A stretch of DNA of 64,000 nucleotides from Prochlorococcus marinus CUG1415 (GTDB taxonomy: Bacteria > Cyanobacteriota > Cyanobacteriia > PCC-6307 > Cyanobiaceae): the NCBI RefSeq assembly GCF_017696015.1, contig NZ_JAAORL010000002.1:558001-622000 (forward strand). The letters are read 5' to 3'. How positions within the stretch are numbered: the first letter of the stretch is position 1; each line of letters begins with the position of its first letter. This document shows positions 1-9,637 of this stretch, one piece after another. A model generated the notes under the pieces. That model worked only from the letters and a program-made list of their open reading frames with translations, had not been told where the DNA came from and did no database searches. The translations under genes and the position numbers were made by a program.

Positions 1-1288
1 TTTGATCTACCGGATCTATCAACTCACTAAACGCATTGGCTAACTCTCGACCAACAATGAATAATTCAAATCTCTGAACCATTTCTTTTTTATTAAGATG
101 AGGTCTAGCTAAAGGAGAAATTTCAACAGGATAATCGATAACAAAAGTAGGTTCTATCAGTTCTGACTCAACTTTTTGCTCAAAGACCTCATTTAAAAGT
201 CTTCCAATAGAATTCACTTTATTAGATAATTCAACATTTATACTTTCAACAGCTTTTTTTGCTGCTTGAAAATCTTCATGGAAACAATCAAAATCAAGCC
301 CTGTATATTTTTTGACTATATCTTTCATAGATATTCTTGCCCAAGGCTTAGAAAAATCAATTTCATTATTTTGATAATTTATAACTAAAGAGCCACATGC
401 ATCAGCGACAATATCTTTAATCAGTTGTTCTGTTAAATCCATCATATCGACATAGTTAGAAAAAGCTTGATAAATTTCAACTGAAGTAAATTCTGGATTA
501 TGCTTTGTACTTATCCCCTCATTACGGAAGATTCTTCCCAATTCATAAACTTTCTCAAATCCTCCAACAACCATTCTTTTTAAATGTAATTCTGTAGCTA
601 TTCTTAGATAAAGCGGAATATCTAATGTATTGTGATGAGTAATAAATGGTCTTGCTTCTGCACCACCAGCTTCAGATTGTAGAATTGGAGTTTCTATCTC
701 TAAAAAATTTCTATTATCTAGCCATTGTCTTATAAAACTTATACATTTTGCTCGTGTTTTAAATACATTTTTAGAGTAAGGATTCACTATTAAATCTAGA
801 TAACGTTGCCTATATCTTTTTTCAATATCAGTCAATCCATGCCATTTATCAGGTAAAGGCTGTAATGATTTAGATAACATTTCCCATTTTTCTACTTTAA
901 TTGAAAGCTCACCTTTGTTAGTTTTTTTAATAGTTCCGAAAACGCCTATCCAATCACCAATATCTACTATTTCCTTAATATCTTCAAAAGAAAGTAATTT
1001 TTGGTTTTCTAAATTGGAATTAATAATCCTTTTATCTAAATAAAGCTGAATCTGTCCTTCTTGATCACTGATTGTGAAAAAGGCAATTTTTCCCATTACC
1101 CTTTTTGCCATAACTCTACCCGCAATAGCGACATTAAAATCTTCCTCTTGACCATTTTCTAAATAATCAAATTTTTGAATAAGAAATTTTGTAGTATGGG
1201 AAACTTTAAAACTCTCTGCGTAAGAAGCAAATCCTTTACTGACTAGTAAATTAGCTTTTTGTAGACGGGCTTCTCTTATTTCAGACAA
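1..1288 (-). CDS. lysS: Lysyl-tRNA synthetase, class II (3' end outside window)
   Basis: Charges tRNA-Lys with lysine in the cytosol. Reading the minus strand from a TTG at 1288-1286 gives [18 protein letters not shown] and then an OB-fold anticodon-binding domain. The class II catalytic core follows, including motif 2 ([14 protein letters not shown]). The frame stays open to the window edge, where it reads [17 protein letters not shown], so the last part with class II motif 3 is missing. No ATG lies in frame near the start. TTG is chosen because the MSEIREARL-type N-terminus is what I expect of picocyanobacterial LysS (from memory). It lies 50 bp downstream of rpaB on the same strand and may be cotranscribed with it. 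Confidence 0.95.
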   Translation of the reverse strand, partial: MSEIREARLQKANLLVSKGFASYAESFKVSHTTKFLIQKFDYLENGQEEDFNVAIAGRVMAKRVMGKIAFFTISDQEGQIQLYLDKRIINSNLENQKLLSFEDIKEIVDIGDWIGVFGTIKKTNKGELSIKVEKWEMLSKSLQPLPDKWHGLTDIEKRYRQRYLDLIVNPYSKNVFKTRAKCISFIRQWLDNRNFLEIETPILQSEAGGAEARPFITHHNTLDIPLYLRIATELHLKRMVVGGFEKVYELGRIFRNEGISTKHNPEFTSVEIYQAFSNYVDMMDLTEQLIKDIVADACGSLVINYQNNEIDFSKPWARISMKDIVKKYTGLDFDCFHEDFQAAKKAVESINVELSNKVNSIGRLLNEVFEQKVESELIEPTFVIDYPVEISPLARPHLNKKEMVQRFELFIVGRELANAFSELIDPVDQ

Positions 1289-1338
1289 AATTTACCTTAA
1301 TATATTTGTTTTATTTAATAAAAGTATCAGACCAAGGC

Positions 1339-2085
1339 TTAACTTGCCAAAGATGTTGCTGTTTCGCCAACTCTCTGAGATGCATAACCAATTCCTCGAA
1401 CAGTTAATATTAATTCTGGATTTCTAGGATCTGGTTCTAATTTACCTCTTAGTCTCGCGACATATACATCTACCACTCTTAAATCTGCAGCTCTCCTAGG
1501 AGGATAACCCCATAACTTTTCCAAAATTTCAGCTCTTGGAACAACTTTACCAGGCTCGTCAAATAATAATTCTAAAAGGCTGAATTCAGTATAAGTCAGA
1601 CTAATTCTTTCTCCTGCTCTAGAAACTTGTCTTCTATTAGTATCAACAACCAAACTTCCAAATTTCATCACTCCTTTACCTGATGGAGCCTCTTTCGTTT
1701 CGGTAACCGATACGGTAGGACCCATTCTTCTCAAAATAGTGGCTATCCTAGCTTCTAACTCTTTTGGGCTGAATGGTTTTGATAAATAATCATCAGCTCC
1801 TAAATCCAAGCCTGCAACTCTCTCTGAAATCGCCTCTAGTGCGGTTAAAAATATTATTGGCACCACTGATTCAGCCCTAATTCTTCTACAAACAGCAAAT
1901 CCATCCATTTTTGGGAGCATAACATCAAGAACTATCAAGTCAGGGGAATCTCGGTGAAAAGATTCAAGAGCTTCTTCACCATTAGTGGCCGAATAAACTT
2001 GATATCCTGCGAGTTGAAGTCTTGTAACTAATACCTTCAAAACTGCTGGTTCATCATCAACAACTAAAATTCTTGCTTTTGACAT
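1339..2085 (-). CDS. rpaB: OmpR-family response regulator RpaB (Ycf27-like)
   Basis: DNA-binding response regulator, 248 aa. The receiver domain (residues about 5-118) has the acidic pair at 10-11, the phospho-acceptor Asp54 in VLDVMLP, Thr81 and Lys103. A linker leads to an OmpR-type winged helix (about 140-240) with the RVVDVYVARLRGKLE recognition region. This C-terminal region matches RpaB better than its paralogue RpaA. In cyanobacteria RpaB binds HLR1 sites and controls high-light and photosystem genes, usually with the sensor NblS (family knowledge). No sensor kinase lies nearby. A perfect inverted repeat sits in its leader (2102-2125). Confidence 0.93.
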   Translation of the reverse strand: MSKARILVVDDEPAVLKVLVTRLQLAGYQVYSATNGEEALESFHRDSPDLIVLDVMLPKMDGFAVCRRIRAESVVPIIFLTALEAISERVAGLDLGADDYLSKPFSPKELEARIATILRRMGPTVSVTETKEAPSGKGVMKFGSLVVDTNRRQVSRAGERISLTYTEFSLLELLFDEPGKVVPRAEILEKLWGYPPRRAADLRVVDVYVARLRGKLEPDPRNPELILTVRGIGYASQRVGETATSLAS

Positions 2086-2101
2086 AGTTAAATAAGATTT
2101 C

Positions 2102-2125
2102 TAGATCTTTCAAAGCAAAGATCTA
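2102..2125 (-). repeat. Perfect inverted repeat in the rpaB leader
   Basis: Nine-base arms TAGATCTTT / AAAGATCTA are separated by six bases. The repeat lies 17 bp upstream of the rpaB ATG and 120 bp downstream of the mreD stop. In rpaB-sense RNA it would form a 9-bp hairpin. No long U-run follows, so a leader structure or protein-binding palindrome fits better than a classical terminator. Confidence 0.6.
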
Positions 2126-2245
2126 TTGCATTTAGTTTTAATTCTAACAATTAAAAATATAACATTAAGAACCCTCAAAGAGATATTCTTTAGATTTACA
2201 AAAATTTTAAATAATTATAAGAATGTACAATTTTTCAACCACTTT

Positions 2246-2785
2246 TCACTTCTTTGCGAAATTTATCATGACACTTTTCTCCCTAGAAGATTGAAAGACT
2301 CTCAAAAGATGAGAGCAAATTAAGGGAGCAAAAAAACCTGTAAGAAAAACTTCAGCCAAGATATTTTGAACACTAGGGATAAACATTAAAAAAGCAACAT
2401 CTGAAAAATTTTTATACAAAATCTGTAAAAAATACAAAGTCCCACATATAAAACTTCCAAAACAACAAATTAAACCATACCTAAAATGTCCCACCAAAGT
2501 ATCACCATGTATTTTAATTCTCCCAAACCAAACTCCACACAAAATTAAACCAGGTATTTGAGTAAAATCACTATCCAGAGTTACAGAATCTAAAATTAAA
2601 CCTAAAAACAACCCAAATATTAATCCATTAATTGATCCATTAATCATTGACCAAGGCAATAACCAAAATAAAGGCCAATATGGCTGAATACCTAAAAATC
2701 CAAGCCAATTTGGATGCCATAAAAAAATAATTGGGATAAAAATAAATAAAATTATAGATAATTTTTTTTTGAAGAATTTTTTCAT
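2246..2785 (-). CDS. mreD: Rod shape-determining membrane protein MreD
   Basis: Integral membrane component of the MreBCD elongation complex that guides lateral peptidoglycan synthesis. About 179 aa with a basic N-terminus (MKKFFKKKLS) and several hydrophobic segments, as expected for MreD. The ATG at 2785-2783 overlaps the mreC stop as TAATG, which implies translational coupling and decides this start over an upstream in-frame ATG at 2815 inside mreC. MreD sequences diverge strongly, so the call rests on topology plus position directly after mreB and mreC. Confidence 0.85.
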   Translation of the reverse strand: MKKFFKKKLSIILFIFIPIIFLWHPNWLGFLGIQPYWPLFWLLPWSMINGSINGLIFGLFLGLILDSVTLDSDFTQIPGLILCGVWFGRIKIHGDTLVGHFRYGLICCFGSFICGTLYFLQILYKNFSDVAFLMFIPSVQNILAEVFLTGFFAPLICSHLLRVFQSSREKSVMINFAKK

Positions 2786-3534
2786 TAAATTTTTACTTGT
2801 AAAATTTGCACCCAATCTATTACATGAGGTTTTGCCAAAAGTAATATTTTTGCCGTTTTTTTTGCTCTAAATGGCTTATCTATAGATTGGACAATACCAA
2901 CAGGGATATTTGGAGGTAATAAAGTACTAGCAGGTGAAGATGACACAAAATCTCCAACTTTTATATCAGCATCTTTTGAATAAATTATTAAGCTAGGATA
3001 ATCATCTCCTAAACCAACCAAAAGTCCGTTCACTTGACTTCTATCTACCCATACACCTACTTTACTTTCTGGAGAAGTTAATAATATGACCGACGAAGTC
3101 AATAAAGATGTATTGTTTACTCTCCCTAATAATCCCCCTGGGCCAATAACAGTACTCCCAATCACCACTCCATCTTTTGAACCTTTATTTAATATTATTT
3201 GTCTCCACCAACTACCTGTTTTTCTTGAAATAACTGCAGCTGAAATAGTATCATTATTAGACGATTCTTGAAGATATAAAATTTCCCGCAATCTTGTATT
3301 ATCCTTTTTCAAAAGATTTAATTTAATTAAAGATTCTTGTTCTATACTCTCAAGAATAACTTCCTTTTGAAATTGACCAGGCCAAAAAGGCTTTGAAATA
3401 AAATAATAAAAATCCTTATAAAGAGAACCTTTTGATATCCTTACAAAAACCAAAAATAAAAAAATTCCAAACAATATCCAATTTTTCTTTTTATGCCACC
3501 AACGACTAGTAGAAATTCGTCGGATATTAAACAT
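2785..3534 (-). CDS. mreC: Rod shape-determining protein MreC
   Basis: Periplasmic scaffold of the elongation complex, 249 aa. One N-terminal membrane anchor (about residues 17-33) is followed by a coiled-coil segment (about 60-90). The beta-barrel MreC core contains SRKTGSWWRQIILNKGSKDGV and VIGPGGLLGRV, which are typical of the family. It sits 4 bp downstream of mreB and overlaps mreD by the shared base of TAATG, so the three genes form one operon in the order mreB-mreC-mreD. Confidence 0.93.
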   Translation of the reverse strand: MFNIRRISTSRWWHKKKNWILFGIFLFLVFVRISKGSLYKDFYYFISKPFWPGQFQKEVILESIEQESLIKLNLLKKDNTRLREILYLQESSNNDTISAAVISRKTGSWWRQIILNKGSKDGVVIGSTVIGPGGLLGRVNNTSLLTSSVILLTSPESKVGVWVDRSQVNGLLVGLGDDYPSLIIYSKDADIKVGDFVSSSPASTLLPPNIPVGIVQSIDKPFRAKKTAKILLLAKPHVIDWVQILQVKI

Positions 3535-3538
3535 AATA

Positions 3539-4591
3539 TTAATCTCTAATCGCGTTCCTTATATAGTCTGGAGTATCAACAACTCTTTTAAGTTGTTTAA
3601 AATCATCTAAAACCTCTCCACACCCATTAACTACACACAACAGTGGATTTTCTGCTATGTGCGTGAAAATTCCCGTTTCATCACTCACCAAATCGTTAAT
3701 ACCTCTTACTAAAGCTCCTCCTCCTGCAAGCATAATGCCCCTATCAACAATGTCTGCCGCAAGTTCTGGGGGGGTTCGTTCTAAAGTTCTTTTTACAGCT
3801 TCAACTATTTTACTAAGTGGATCAGCCATGGCTTCTCTAATTTCTCCTGATGTCAAAGTAACTGACCTTGGTAGACCAGATAAAAGATGTAAACCTCTTA
3901 CCTCGATAGAAGTTTTATCAAACTCATCATCTGGAAATGCAGAGCCAATTTTGATCTTAATATCTTCTGCAGTTCTCTCTCCAACAACTAAATTGTGAAC
4001 TTTTTTAAGATACATTGCAATAGCTTCATTGATTTCATCACCAGCTATTCGAACAGATTCACTTAATACAGTTCCGCCCAAACTTAATACAGCAACCTCA
4101 GTAGTACCCCCACCAATATCAACAATCATAGTTCCAATTGGCTCAGTTACTGGTAATGATGCTCCTATAGCTGCTGCCACAGGTTCATCAATTAAATGAA
4201 CTTCTCTAGCTCCAGCCAATCCAGCTTCTCTGACTGCACGTCTCTCAACACTGGTAACTCCACTTGGAATCCCAATAACTATTCTTGGAGCTAATATACC
4301 TTTACCTTCGTTACATTTTTGAATAAATGTTTTTATCATTTGCTCTGCCGCGTCAAAATCTGCGATAACCCCATCTCTTAGTGGTCTTACAGCTCTTATA
4401 TTGCCAGGCGTTCTCCCAAGCATTAATTTAGCTTCTTGACCAACTGCCAATGGGACACCTTCTTCTAAATCCATAGCTACCACCGAAGGCTCTTGTAAAA
4501 CAACCCCCTTCCCTGATACATGTATCAGAGTATTGGCCGTTCCCAAATCTATACCAATGTCTCTAGAAAATTTAAATCTGTTGAAAATCAC
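3539..4591 (-). CDS. mreB: Actin-like cell shape protein MreB
   Basis: Filament-forming bacterial actin that positions the cell-wall elongation machinery, 350 aa. The phosphate 1 motif [13 protein letters not shown] lies near residues 11-23, phosphate 2 ([14 protein letters not shown]) near 158-171 and the adenosine motif ([11 protein letters not shown]) near 288-298. The length is normal. The N-terminal MIFNRFKF is compatible with an amphipathic membrane-targeting helix. It is the first gene of mreBCD and is divergent from ssb across a 147-bp gap. Confidence 0.97.
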   Translation of the reverse strand: MIFNRFKFSRDIGIDLGTANTLIHVSGKGVVLQEPSVVAMDLEEGVPLAVGQEAKLMLGRTPGNIRAVRPLRDGVIADFDAAEQMIKTFIQKCNEGKGILAPRIVIGIPSGVTSVERRAVREAGLAGAREVHLIDEPVAAAIGASLPVTEPIGTMIVDIGGGTTEVAVLSLGGTVLSESVRIAGDEINEAIAMYLKKVHNLVVGERTAEDIKIKIGSAFPDDEFDKTSIEVRGLHLLSGLPRSVTLTSGEIREAMADPLSKIVEAVKRTLERTPPELAADIVDRGIMLAGGGALVRGINDLVSDETGIFTHIAENPLLCVVNGCGEVLDDFKQLKRVVDTPDYIRNAIRD

Positions 4592-4703
4592 GATAAGAAA
4601 TCTTTTTTATAAATAATATATCTATTTTTTGTTGAGCTCTAACAATTCTCTCATTTAGTTATGAATAGCACGCAATACTATGAGCAAAAACTAAAAATAT
4701 GAG

Positions 4704-4739
4704 TAGTATAAAAAAAATATTAGTAATATAAAAAAATTA
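4704..4739 (+). repeat. Short imperfect tandem repeat upstream of ssb
   Basis: Two adjacent units, TAGTATAAAAAAAATAT (4704-4720) and TAGTAATATAAAAAAATTA (4721-4739), run into the ssb ATG at 4739-4741. They contain overlapping TATAAA-like -10 candidates. They may be promoter sequence for ssb, or chance in an AT-rich spacer. Confidence 0.35.
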
Positions 4740-5110
4740 TGGAAATTAACACTATTAACTTAGTTGGTAGAGCCGGTAGAGAACCAGATGTGAGATATTT
4801 TGAATCTGGCAGTATTGTAGCGAATTTCACTTTGGCAGTGAACAGAAGAAGTAGAGATGAAGAGCCAGACTGGTTTAATTTAGAAATATGGGGTAAACAA
4901 GCACAAATAGCAGCAGATTATGTTAAAAAAGGATCTTTAGTTGGAATTACAGGAAGCTTTAAAATTGATAGTTGGAAAGATAAAAATACTGGTGAAGATA
5001 GATACAAACCAGTTGTTAGAGTAGATAGATTAAACTTACTAAGCTCACGAAAAGAGTCTGAAAATAACCAATATTCTAACAACAGTAACTCAAGCGAAAT
5101 TCCTTTTTAG
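4739..5110 (+). CDS. ssb: Single-stranded DNA-binding protein
   Basis: Coats single-stranded DNA during replication, repair and recombination, 123 aa. The OB fold covers about residues 1-105 (NTINLVGRAGREPDVRY, WFNLEIWGKQAQIAADYVKKG). A short Asn/Ser-rich linker follows, ending in the partner-binding tip SSEIPF. This resembles the usual DDDIPF tip but has fewer acidic residues. There is no clear ribosome-binding site before the ATG. The last 4 bp overlap the convergent DedA-family gene. Confidence 0.93.
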   Translation: MEINTINLVGRAGREPDVRYFESGSIVANFTLAVNRRSRDEEPDWFNLEIWGKQAQIAADYVKKGSLVGITGSFKIDSWKDKNTGEDRYKPVVRVDRLNLLSSRKESENNQYSNNSNSSEIPF

Positions 5111-5766
5111 GCTCTATTTTTTTTAAAAAATCTAATAAGTAGTTTGATAATAAAATATAAAAAAATTACAATTAAAATTGGCTTCACAATATATTTGATT
5201 TGATCTAAATAAGTTTCAATTATTGGATAATTTTCACCAAATACATAACCTGCATAAGTAAGTAATGCAACCCATATTAAACTTCCTAATGTAGTCCAAA
5301 TCAAAAATTTTCTTAATGGCATAAGTTCTATGCCAGCAGGAACAGAAATTAAAGTTCGTATTCCTGGCACTAATCGCCCCCAAAAAACTAAAGAAACACC
5401 GTATCTCTCAAACCAATTTTTACTTTTAATTAAGTCATTCGAAGAAATTCCTAAATATTTTCCTTTTGTATCTAGAAAATTTGAAAGTCTTTTTTCGTTT
5501 ACTAATCTACCTAAATAATACCAAGGTAAAGATCCTAAAATCGTTCCAAGTAAACCCCAAAAAACTAAAATAAAAAAATTTAATTTTTGTTGATAAACGA
5601 AAAAACCGCCCAATGGCATTATTATTTCCGAAGGAATTGGAGGTATTATATTTTCTAAAAACATAGCCAAACATATAGTAAGGTACGCAATTGTTGAATT
5701 ATTTTCAACAGCCAAACTTATGTAGTCAGGAATTGAAGTAAGAAAATTTACAAAAATTAAATTCAA
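5107..5766 (-). CDS. DedA-family (VTT/SNARE-associated domain) membrane protein
   Basis: Polytopic inner-membrane protein, 219 aa, about five hydrophobic segments. Family motifs are visible: ENIIPPIPSEIIMPLGGFF (about residues 38-56) and FWGRLVPGIRTLISVPAG (about 127-144), containing the F-x3-R-x-x-P-x-x-R signature. DedA/VTT proteins are lipid scramblases or flippases linked to undecaprenyl-phosphate and phospholipid recycling (family knowledge); the substrate here is unknown. The stop lies 2 bp from the ahcY stop-side end on the same strand. Confidence 0.88.
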   Translation of the reverse strand: MNLIFVNFLTSIPDYISLAVENNSTIAYLTICLAMFLENIIPPIPSEIIMPLGGFFVYQQKLNFFILVFWGLLGTILGSLPWYYLGRLVNEKRLSNFLDTKGKYLGISSNDLIKSKNWFERYGVSLVFWGRLVPGIRTLISVPAGIELMPLRKFLIWTTLGSLIWVALLTYAGYVFGENYPIIETYLDQIKYIVKPILIVIFLYFIIKLLIRFFKKNRA

Positions 5767-5768
5767 AT

Positions 5769-7187
5769 TTAATATCTATACAGTTCTGGTTTATAAGGTC
5801 CTTCAATAGCAACATTAATGTAATCAGCTTGTTCTTTAGTGAGTTTTGTTAATTTTGCACCAATTTTATCTAAATGTAATCTTGCTACCATTTCATCTAA
5901 ATGTTTTGGTAAAACATAAACTTCTTTCTCATATTGCTCTGACTTATTAAAAAGTTCAATTTGAGCTAAAACTTGATTAGTAAAAGAATTACTCATAACA
6001 AAACTTGGATGTCCAGTAGCACAACCTAAGTTGACTAGTCTACCTTCTGCTAAAAGAATAATTTTGTTTCCACTCGGTAAAGTTATGTGATCAACCTGAG
6101 GCTTAATATTTTCCCATTGATAATTTTTCAAGGAAGCTACATCAATTTCATTATCGAAATGTCCAATATTGCAAACTATAGCCTCATCCTTCATCTTGAC
6201 AAGATTATCGTGGGTTATTACCTGATAGTTACCAGTAGCTGTAACAAATATATCTATGTCTTCAACAACATCGTCTAACCTAACCACGCTATAACCTTCC
6301 ATTGCCGCTTGCAGGGCACAAATTGGATCCACTTCAGCAACTTTTACAATTGCTCCAAGTCCTCTTAATGACTGTGCTGAACCTTTACCTACATCACCAA
6401 AACCCATTACTAAAGCAACCTTCCCTGCAATCATTACATCAGTTGCACGTTTAATGCTATCAACTAAAGATTCTCGGCAGCCATATAAATTATCAAATTT
6501 GCTTTTAGTTACTGAATCATTAACGTTTATGGCAGGGAAAGGTAAAGCATTTTGTTTCTGCAGTTGATAAAGTCTTGCAACTCCAGTAGTAGTTTCTTCA
6601 GTAACACCAATAATATTATTCTTAATTCTAGAGTAGAAGCTACTATCAGTTTGCAACTTAGACTTAATAGAATTGAATAAAGCAACTTCTTCTTCATTAC
6701 TAGGATTATCTAAAACAGAAAAATCTTTTTCTGCCTTACTACCAAGTATCAACAGACCAGTTGCATCCCCTCCATCATCAAGAATCATATTTGGAAGATC
6801 TGAACCCCAGTCAAGAATATAGTGGGTATACTGCCAGTATTCATCAAGAGTCTCACCTTTTTTTGCATATACTGAAATTCCTTGGTCTGCAATAGCGGCT
6901 GCCGCATGATCTTGGGTTGAAAAAATATTACATGAAGCCCACCTAACTTTTGCACCAAGATCAACAAGAGTTTCTATTAATACTGCTGTCTGAATTGTCA
7001 TGTGAAGACTTCCAGCTATTTTTGCACCTTTCAGTGGCTTTTCAGATTGATAATTTGCTCTAAGTGCCATTAATCCTGGCATTTCAGTTTCGGCGATTTT
7101 AATTTCTTTACGCCCAAAATCTGATAATGAAATATCAGACACTACAAAATTTGGAGCCGATGTTTTACTAGAATTAGCAATAACCAT
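5769..7187 (-). CDS. ahcY: S-adenosylhomocysteine hydrolase
   Basis: Splits S-adenosylhomocysteine into adenosine and homocysteine, clearing the product of methyltransferases. 472 aa, normal for the long bacterial form. The NAD-binding loop is [18 protein letters not shown] (about residues 261-278), the conserved [17 protein letters not shown] lies near 386-402, and the C-terminus carries the canonical PYKPELYRY. Start ATG at 7187. It is divergent from tsaE across only 51 bp, so the two promoters must overlap. Confidence 0.98.
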   Translation of the reverse strand: MVIANSSKTSAPNFVVSDISLSDFGRKEIKIAETEMPGLMALRANYQSEKPLKGAKIAGSLHMTIQTAVLIETLVDLGAKVRWASCNIFSTQDHAAAAIADQGISVYAKKGETLDEYWQYTHYILDWGSDLPNMILDDGGDATGLLILGSKAEKDFSVLDNPSNEEEVALFNSIKSKLQTDSSFYSRIKNNIIGVTEETTTGVARLYQLQKQNALPFPAINVNDSVTKSKFDNLYGCRESLVDSIKRATDVMIAGKVALVMGFGDVGKGSAQSLRGLGAIVKVAEVDPICALQAAMEGYSVVRLDDVVEDIDIFVTATGNYQVITHDNLVKMKDEAIVCNIGHFDNEIDVASLKNYQWENIKPQVDHITLPSGNKIILLAEGRLVNLGCATGHPSFVMSNSFTNQVLAQIELFNKSEQYEKEVYVLPKHLDEMVARLHLDKIGAKLTKLTKEQADYINVAIEGPYKPELYRY

Positions 7188-7238
7188 ATCTAATGAATAC
7201 TTTATCTCTTAAACTATAAATGATTTTCGTATAATTTT

Positions 7239-7676
7239 GTGTTTGTAGAGAATTTAAAAGAGACTTTACACTTAGGAAAAAAACTCTCACAAAAATTCAA
7301 TCCCCAATCAATTGTTTTATTACAGGGTCCAATTGGAGCTGGAAAAACTTCATTTGTGCAAGGCATTGCGAAAGGGTTATCTATCTCTGAGGATATTACA
7401 AGCCCTACCTTTGCTTTATCTCATCACTATAATTCTGGAAAAATTCCGCTAATTCATCTTGATTTATACAGGTTAGAAAATATTTCGTCAGCAAAAGAAG
7501 TGTTTTTTGCTGAGGCAGAAGAAGCAGTAGAAAACGACGCTATTTTGGTTATTGAATGGCCAGAATTAATAGAACCACTTATTGAAAGTTTCTGGAAAAT
7601 AGAAATTAGTTACGCAAAAAAAAGTGGAAGGAACTACAAAATAAAGGATCCTAAAAATTTCTTAACATTTTCATAA
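7239..7676 (+). CDS. tsaE: tRNA threonylcarbamoyladenosine biosynthesis ATPase TsaE
   Basis: ATPase partner of TsaB/TsaD in making the t6A37 modification of ANN-decoding tRNAs. 145 aa with the P-loop GPIGAGKT at residues 30-37, TSPTFALSHHY near 54-64 and VIEWPE near 105-110. The start is GTG at 7239; there is no in-frame ATG. A TATAAT at 7230-7235 lies only 3 bp before the GTG, so if it is the -10, translation would have to be leaderless or begin further in. The 3' end overlaps the convergent PfkB kinase by 43 bp. Confidence 0.92.
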   Translation: MFVENLKETLHLGKKLSQKFNPQSIVLLQGPIGAGKTSFVQGIAKGLSISEDITSPTFALSHHYNSGKIPLIHLDLYRLENISSAKEVFFAEAEEAVENDAILVIEWPELIEPLIESFWKIEISYAKKSGRNYKIKDPKNFLTFS

Positions 7677-8632
7677 TCTGGCTGTTGCTCGATTGCACCT
7701 TCACCATAACAAGTTAATAATCCACAAACACTTGCAAACTGAACACAATCTTCGATCTCTAATTTATTTGAAGGATAACCAGAAGAAATTAATTGTGAAA
7801 TTAAGCCAGCGAGAAAGGCATCCCCTGCACCAGTAGTGTCGACAATTATTTGTGAATCAGGGATTTCATTGGACCCTTGCAATCCATTGATATACCATGC
7901 AACAGGGTGTTTTCCATCAGTTATTATTACATCTGGTCTTTTTGACATTTCTTGAGATATTAGGAAAGGATTTTCATGCTCAAAAAACATAGTCGCTTCT
8001 TCCTTAGAAAGTTTTAAAACATGAGCATGATTTAAAAATTTTTTAATTAAATTAACTCTAGCTTTTTTACTAATTTCTGATGAGAAACTTGAATAATCCC
8101 AAAAGACTTCTCTCCAATTCAAATCAATAATTATTTTGACTTCAAATTTATTGGCCTGTTCTAAAATAAAAAAAATAGTTTCTGCAGAAATTGGAGATGA
8201 TAGTAAGATGGTTCCCGAAACCAAATATTTAGTTTCTAGAAACAATTTCTCCAAATTTGGAAGTTCTTTTTCAATTAATTTCTTACTAAGAAACTCGTCA
8301 GCAAAGGATGAATGAGAGCTTGGTTCAAATCCTGAAAAAAAACGATCTCCAAATTGATCTCTATCTACATTAACCACGCGAGTAGTTGAATCATTATCTA
8401 ATTGCAAAAAATCTAAATTAACACCCAATGCATTAAATTGCTCAATAAATCTTTTTCCAAAATCATCACTTCCTAAACGCCCAATAAATATTGAATCTAT
8501 TTTTAATTTTCTTAATGCACAAGCAACATTAGCTGGTGCACCTCCCAAAAAATCTTGAAATCCTTGATTTGACTTATTCCTGATCCTGTCTATTAATGCC
8601 TCTCCAATACACACTACCTTTGTCTTTTTCAT
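7634..8632 (-). CDS. PfkB-family carbohydrate kinase (fructokinase-like)
   Basis: Ribokinase-fold sugar kinase, 332 aa. The N-terminus VVCIGEALIDRI and FLGGAPANVACALRKL carry the substrate-binding Gly-Gly. DTTGAGDAFLAGL at about 265-277 is the PfkB signature 2 with the catalytic Asp. The closest general type is fructokinase, but the sugar cannot be fixed from sequence alone. Its last 43 bp overlap the end of tsaE on the opposite strand, the longest coding overlap in the window. Confidence 0.87.
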   Translation of the reverse strand: MKKTKVVCIGEALIDRIRNKSNQGFQDFLGGAPANVACALRKLKIDSIFIGRLGSDDFGKRFIEQFNALGVNLDFLQLDNDSTTRVVNVDRDQFGDRFFSGFEPSSHSSFADEFLSKKLIEKELPNLEKLFLETKYLVSGTILLSSPISAETIFFILEQANKFEVKIIIDLNWREVFWDYSSFSSEISKKARVNLIKKFLNHAHVLKLSKEEATMFFEHENPFLISQEMSKRPDVIITDGKHPVAWYINGLQGSNEIPDSQIIVDTTGAGDAFLAGLISQLISSGYPSNKLEIEDCVQFASVCGLLTCYGEGAIEQQPDYENVKKFLGSFIL

Positions 8633-8722
8633 AAAATGACACCATTTTTCTTACCTAAGAATAATTAATCAAAAACAAATAAATTTTTTTTGAATTAAAG
8701 TTTAATTAATAGCTTATTCATA

Positions 8723-9637
8723 GTGTCTTTTAATAAATCTGAAATTTGGAAATGGAAAAATTGGGAAATTTCATGGTCTGTTTCAAAAAAATCTACTTGC
8801 AAAAATAATATAAATATTCTATTAGTACATGGATTTGGAGCATCAAAAAAACATTGGAGACATAATCAAGATTTTCTAGGTAAAGTTTTTAATTGCTACG
8901 CAATTGATTTACTAGGATTCGGAGAAAGCAGTCAGCCTAGTGCTTTATTAAATTTCGAACCTTATAAAGAAAACTCAACTCAATATTCATTTGACTTATG
9001 GAGTAATCAAATATCAACATTTTGTTCAGAGGTCATAAAATCTCCTGTTTACTTGGTAGGCAACTCAATTGGTGGTGTTATTGCATTGAAAACTGCTGAA
9101 ATTCTTAAAGATGATTGTAAAGGTCTCATTTTGATTGATTGTGCTCAAAGAACTATGGATGATAAACGCTTGAAACAAAGTGATATTTTAATGAATTTAC
9201 TAAGGCCCGTATTAAAAACATTAGTCAGACAGAGAATAATTAGTAATACACTTTTTACAAGAGCTGCGAATCGACAAGTTATAAAGAAAATACTTAAAAA
9301 AGCTTACCCCTCAGGAAAAAATATCGATGAAGAATTAATTGAAATATTATATAAACCCTCTAAAAGGAAAAACTCTAAAGAAGCATTTCGTGGCTTTATT
9401 AACTTGTTTGATGACTATCTTGCTACAGAGCTTTTCGATAAGGTTGATAGTCCAATCCAATTGATTTGGGGAGAAAAAGATCCTTGGGAATCTTTAAGTG
9501 AAGCAAAAGAGTGGAAAAAAAAATTTAGGAATATTCAAAGATTAGATATTATTAAAGGTGCAGGCCATTGCCCACATGATGAAGAACCTGAAGAAACAAA
9601 TAAATTAATATGTGAATTTCTTCAGGAAACAAAATAG
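8723..9637 (+). CDS. Alpha/beta-fold hydrolase
   Basis: 304 aa with a classic hydrolase triad: nucleophile elbow GNSIGG with Ser115, Asp near 253 in IWGEKDPW, and His near 282 in GAGHCPHDE. The oxyanion region is LLVHGFGASKKHW (about 33-45) and a helical cap lies between strands 6 and 7. Start GTG at 8723. Cyanobacterial relatives include putative esterases and chlorophyll-breakdown-type hydrolases; I do not assign a substrate. The 3' end overlaps the sigma factor gene by 16 bp. Confidence 0.88.
   Translation: MSFNKSEIWKWKNWEISWSVSKKSTCKNNINILLVHGFGASKKHWRHNQDFLGKVFNCYAIDLLGFGESSQPSALLNFEPYKENSTQYSFDLWSNQISTFCSEVIKSPVYLVGNSIGGVIALKTAEILKDDCKGLILIDCAQRTMDDKRLKQSDILMNLLRPVLKTLVRQRIISNTLFTRAANRQVIKKILKKAYPSGKNIDEELIEILYKPSKRKNSKEAFRGFINLFDDYLATELFDKVDSPIQLIWGEKDPWESLSEAKEWKKKFRNIQRLDIIKGAGHCPHDEEPEETNKLICEFLQETK

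Noticed and set aside
2126-2323. 65-aa plus-strand ORF between rpaB and mreD
   Set aside because: It overlaps the mreD 3' end, is composed of AT-driven residues, has no motif and no start signal.
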